Assembly: GCF_013408655.1 (NCBI RefSeq)
Contig: NZ_JACCBP010000001.1
Coordinates: forward strand, 2,108,001-2,172,000
DNA: 64,000 nt
Reading direction: 5' to 3'
Source of the DNA: Pigmentiphaga litoralis
Lineage (GTDB): Bacteria; Pseudomonadota; Gammaproteobacteria; Burkholderiales; Burkholderiaceae_B
Program-made: the position numbers and the translations under genes
Shown: one piece after another, positions 62,472 to 64,000 of the stretch
Position numbering within the stretch: the first letter of the stretch is position 1
How the letters are laid out: each line of letters begins with the position of its first letter
The notes under the pieces: generated by a model
Database searches by the model: none
What the model was told of the DNA's origin: nothing
What the model saw: the letters and a program-made list of their open reading frames with translations, nothing else

Positions 62472-63335
62472 ATGGATATTTCCAACCTGATTGCCATCGA
62501 CATGCACGTGCATGCCGAAGTCTCGTGCCGCTGCGCACCCGACCTGTTCGGCAAGGAATTCGACGACGCCGCCGAAAAATACTTCAAGTTCCAGCACCGC
62601 CCCACGATCCCGGAAACCATCGCACGCTATCGCGAAGCGCGGGTGGGGCTGGTCATGTTCACGGTCGATGCGGAATCGAATCTGGGCCGGCGGCGCATTC
62701 CGAACGAAGAGATCGCCGAAGCCGCGCTCGAGAACCAGGACATGATGCGGGCCTTTGCCAGCATCGATCCGCACAAGGGCAAGATGGGCGCCCGCGAAGC
62801 CCGCCGGCTGATCGACGAATACAAGGTGGCCGGCTTCAAGTTCCATCCCACCGTGCAGGGATTTTTCCCGAACGACGAGATGGCCTATCCGCTGTATGAA
62901 GTGATTGCCGAAGCCGGCCTGCCAGCCATCTTCCACAGCGGTCATTCGGGCATCGGGTCGGGCATGCGCGGCGGCGGCGGGCTCAAGCTCAAGTACTCCA
63001 ACCCTATCCATCTGGACGACGTCGCAGCCGATTTCCCCGACATGAAGATCATCATCGCGCACCCGTCGTGGCCCTGGCAGGACGAAGCGCTGTCGGTCTG
63101 TCTTCACAAACCGAATGTGTGGATCGACCTGTCGGGCTGGTCGCCCAAGTACTTCCCGAAAGAACTGATCCACCAGGCCAATACCCAGCTCAAGCACCGG
63201 ATGCTGTTCGGGTCCGACTTCCCGCTCATCACCCCCGAGCGCTGGATGAGCGATTTCGAAGCCGCCGGCTTTCGCCCAGAGGTCCACCCCCTGATCCTGA
63301 AAGACAACGCTTCAGCCTTGCTGGGCTTTGCCTGA
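62472..63335 (+). CDS. Amidohydrolase 2 family metal-dependent hydrolase (287 aa)
   Basis: TIM-barrel of the ACMSD/gamma-resorcylate-decarboxylase group. Metal ligands: DMHVH near residue 10, HSGHSG, AHPSW and GSDFP. Enzymes of this group decarboxylate aromatic or muconate-type acids or hydrolyse lactones. Substrate unknown. Its promoterless position after aacS indicates a common transcript. Confidence 0.85.
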   Translation: MDISNLIAIDMHVHAEVSCRCAPDLFGKEFDDAAEKYFKFQHRPTIPETIARYREARVGLVMFTVDAESNLGRRRIPNEEIAEAALENQDMMRAFASIDPHKGKMGAREARRLIDEYKVAGFKFHPTVQGFFPNDEMAYPLYEVIAEAGLPAIFHSGHSGIGSGMRGGGGLKLKYSNPIHLDDVAADFPDMKIIIAHPSWPWQDEALSVCLHKPNVWIDLSGWSPKYFPKELIHQANTQLKHRMLFGSDFPLITPERWMSDFEAAGFRPEVHPLILKDNASALLGFA

Positions 63336-63380
63336 CGGTCTGTTCGTCTGCTCATGACATCGATAAAAAACGGAGACACG

Positions 63381-64000
63381 ATGCGCACCTTTTCCCTGTC
63401 CTGCACCCCCTTGCTGGTGGCGGCCCTGACACTGACCGCCAGCCTGCCCCTGGCTGCCCAGACCTTTCCCACCCGGCCCATCCACATCGTGGCGCCGTTC
63501 GTGCCGGGCGGCCCGGTCGACATCATGGCGCGGATCCTGTCCGAGAAGCTGTCGACGTCGATGGGCACGACCGTCATCGTCGAAAACCGGCCCGGCGCGG
63601 GCGGCAACGTGGGCGCGGAATATGTCGCCCGCGCAGCAGCGGATGGGCACACCTTGCTGCTGGCATCGGGCAGCATCCTGACCATGAACGAGGCCATCTA
63701 CCCGACACTGAACTTCAGCCCGTCAAAAGACCTGGCGCCGATCACCGTGGTGGGTGACATGCCCCTGATCGTCGCCATCCACACCGACGTGCCGGCCAGG
63801 ACCCTGAAGGAATTCGTGAGCTACGCCGAAAAGCGCGAGACCTTTTTCAGCTCGCCGGGCAATGGGACCACAGGCCATGCCGCCACCGCGCTCTTGAACA
63901 CGACGGCCAACACCAAGGTCACGCACGTTCCGTACAAGGGCGGGTCGGAATCGGCGCGGGCCGTGCTGACCGGCATGGTGACCGGCGCCATCGACACGCC
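63381..64000 (+). CDS. Bug family periplasmic receptor, 3' end beyond window
   Basis: Only the first 206 codons are present; the gene runs off the right edge. Signal peptide ends SLPLAAQ, then HIVAPFVPGGPVDIMAR, VIVENRPGAGGNVGA and THVPYKGGSESARAV mark a Bug receptor. GGAGACACG ribosome site before the ATG at 63381. It is third in the aacS operon and would capture the substrate. Confidence 0.9.
   Translation, partial: MRTFSLSCTPLLVAALTLTASLPLAAQTFPTRPIHIVAPFVPGGPVDIMARILSEKLSTSMGTTVIVENRPGAGGNVGAEYVARAAADGHTLLLASGSILTMNEAIYPTLNFSPSKDLAPITVVGDMPLIVAIHTDVPARTLKEFVSYAEKRETFFSSPGNGTTGHAATALLNTTANTKVTHVPYKGGSESARAVLTGMVTGAIDT

Overview
The window is one contiguous stretch of a high-GC, gene-dense, soil/rhizosphere-type betaproteobacterium. 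The order is most likely Burkholderiales and the family probably Alcaligenaceae (Bordetella/Achromobacter/Pigmentiphaga-like). The grounds are three orphan Bug-family tricarboxylate-type receptors, an OmpC-type porin ending in Phe, LysR/GntR/IclR regulators beside catabolic operons, and MqsRA, GluQRS, FolE, MurI and DinB proteins of betaproteobacterial type. I saw no rRNA, tRNA, CRISPR array, insertion sequence or prophage. The species call is inference.

Layout. 1-870: the tail of an unidentified gene and an mqsRA toxin-antitoxin pair with its operator. 1.0-6.7 kb: an SDR and a five-gene HAAT (Liv-type) ABC importer. 6.8-10.9 kb: a three-gene meta-cleavage module (extradiol dioxygenase, class II aldolase-type putative decarboxylase, 2-hydroxymuconic semialdehyde dehydrogenase) with a divergent GntR regulator. 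10.9-12.6 kb: an azoreductase-like flavoprotein with a divergent LysR regulator. 12.7-21.5 kb: a tightly overlapping ten-gene operon headed by an IclR regulator and carrying an SDR-like protein, a ThDP enzyme, an ALDH, an extradiol-type VOC enzyme, two small unknown proteins, a Rieske oxygenase, a RidA protein and a phthalate-type reductase. This is the best candidate for an undescribed catabolic system.

21.8-29.1 kb: pirin, a LysR gene coupled to gluQRS, a royal-jelly-type beta-propeller protein and a large hybrid histidine kinase. 29.2-34.2 kb: RidA and a GntR regulator divergent from a sugar-acid dehydratase, a RraA-like protein and a Bug receptor with a bizarre Gln/His-rich N-terminus. 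34.5-40.4 kb: a probable quinate/shikimate catabolic island (porin, type II dehydroquinase, Gfo/Idh oxidoreductase, LysR, QuiC). 40.6-48 kb: an RhlE-type helicase, a core-LPS-type glycosyltransferase, dinB, a CopZ-like chaperone, a BaiN-like flavoprotein and a second IclR gene, with two tandem-repeat arrays. 48-52 kb: an AraC regulator, a Bug receptor and a sulfatase-like enzyme. 52-55.7 kb: a TauT/SsuABC-type importer followed by an SDR. 56-58.4 kb: folE, murI and sugE-like housekeeping genes. 58.6-64 kb: a lipoprotein tannase/feruloyl-esterase-like enzyme, then an operon of acetoacetyl-CoA synthetase, an amidohydrolase and a truncated Bug receptor.

How the parts may work together. The promoter regions of the IclR/Rieske operon and of the distant TauT-type importer operon share three sequence blocks at identical spacing. 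This suggests that uptake and ring oxidation of one substrate are co-regulated. One of these elements, with the same 27-nt spacing to a -10-like hexamer, recurs in front of the sugar-acid dehydratase operon. Several proteins have altered key residues: a LivF-like ATPase with Arg in Walker A, an SDR without Tyr/Lys, and a sulfatase with CMSNR instead of CxPxR. All functional assignments come from reading the sequences, without database searches.
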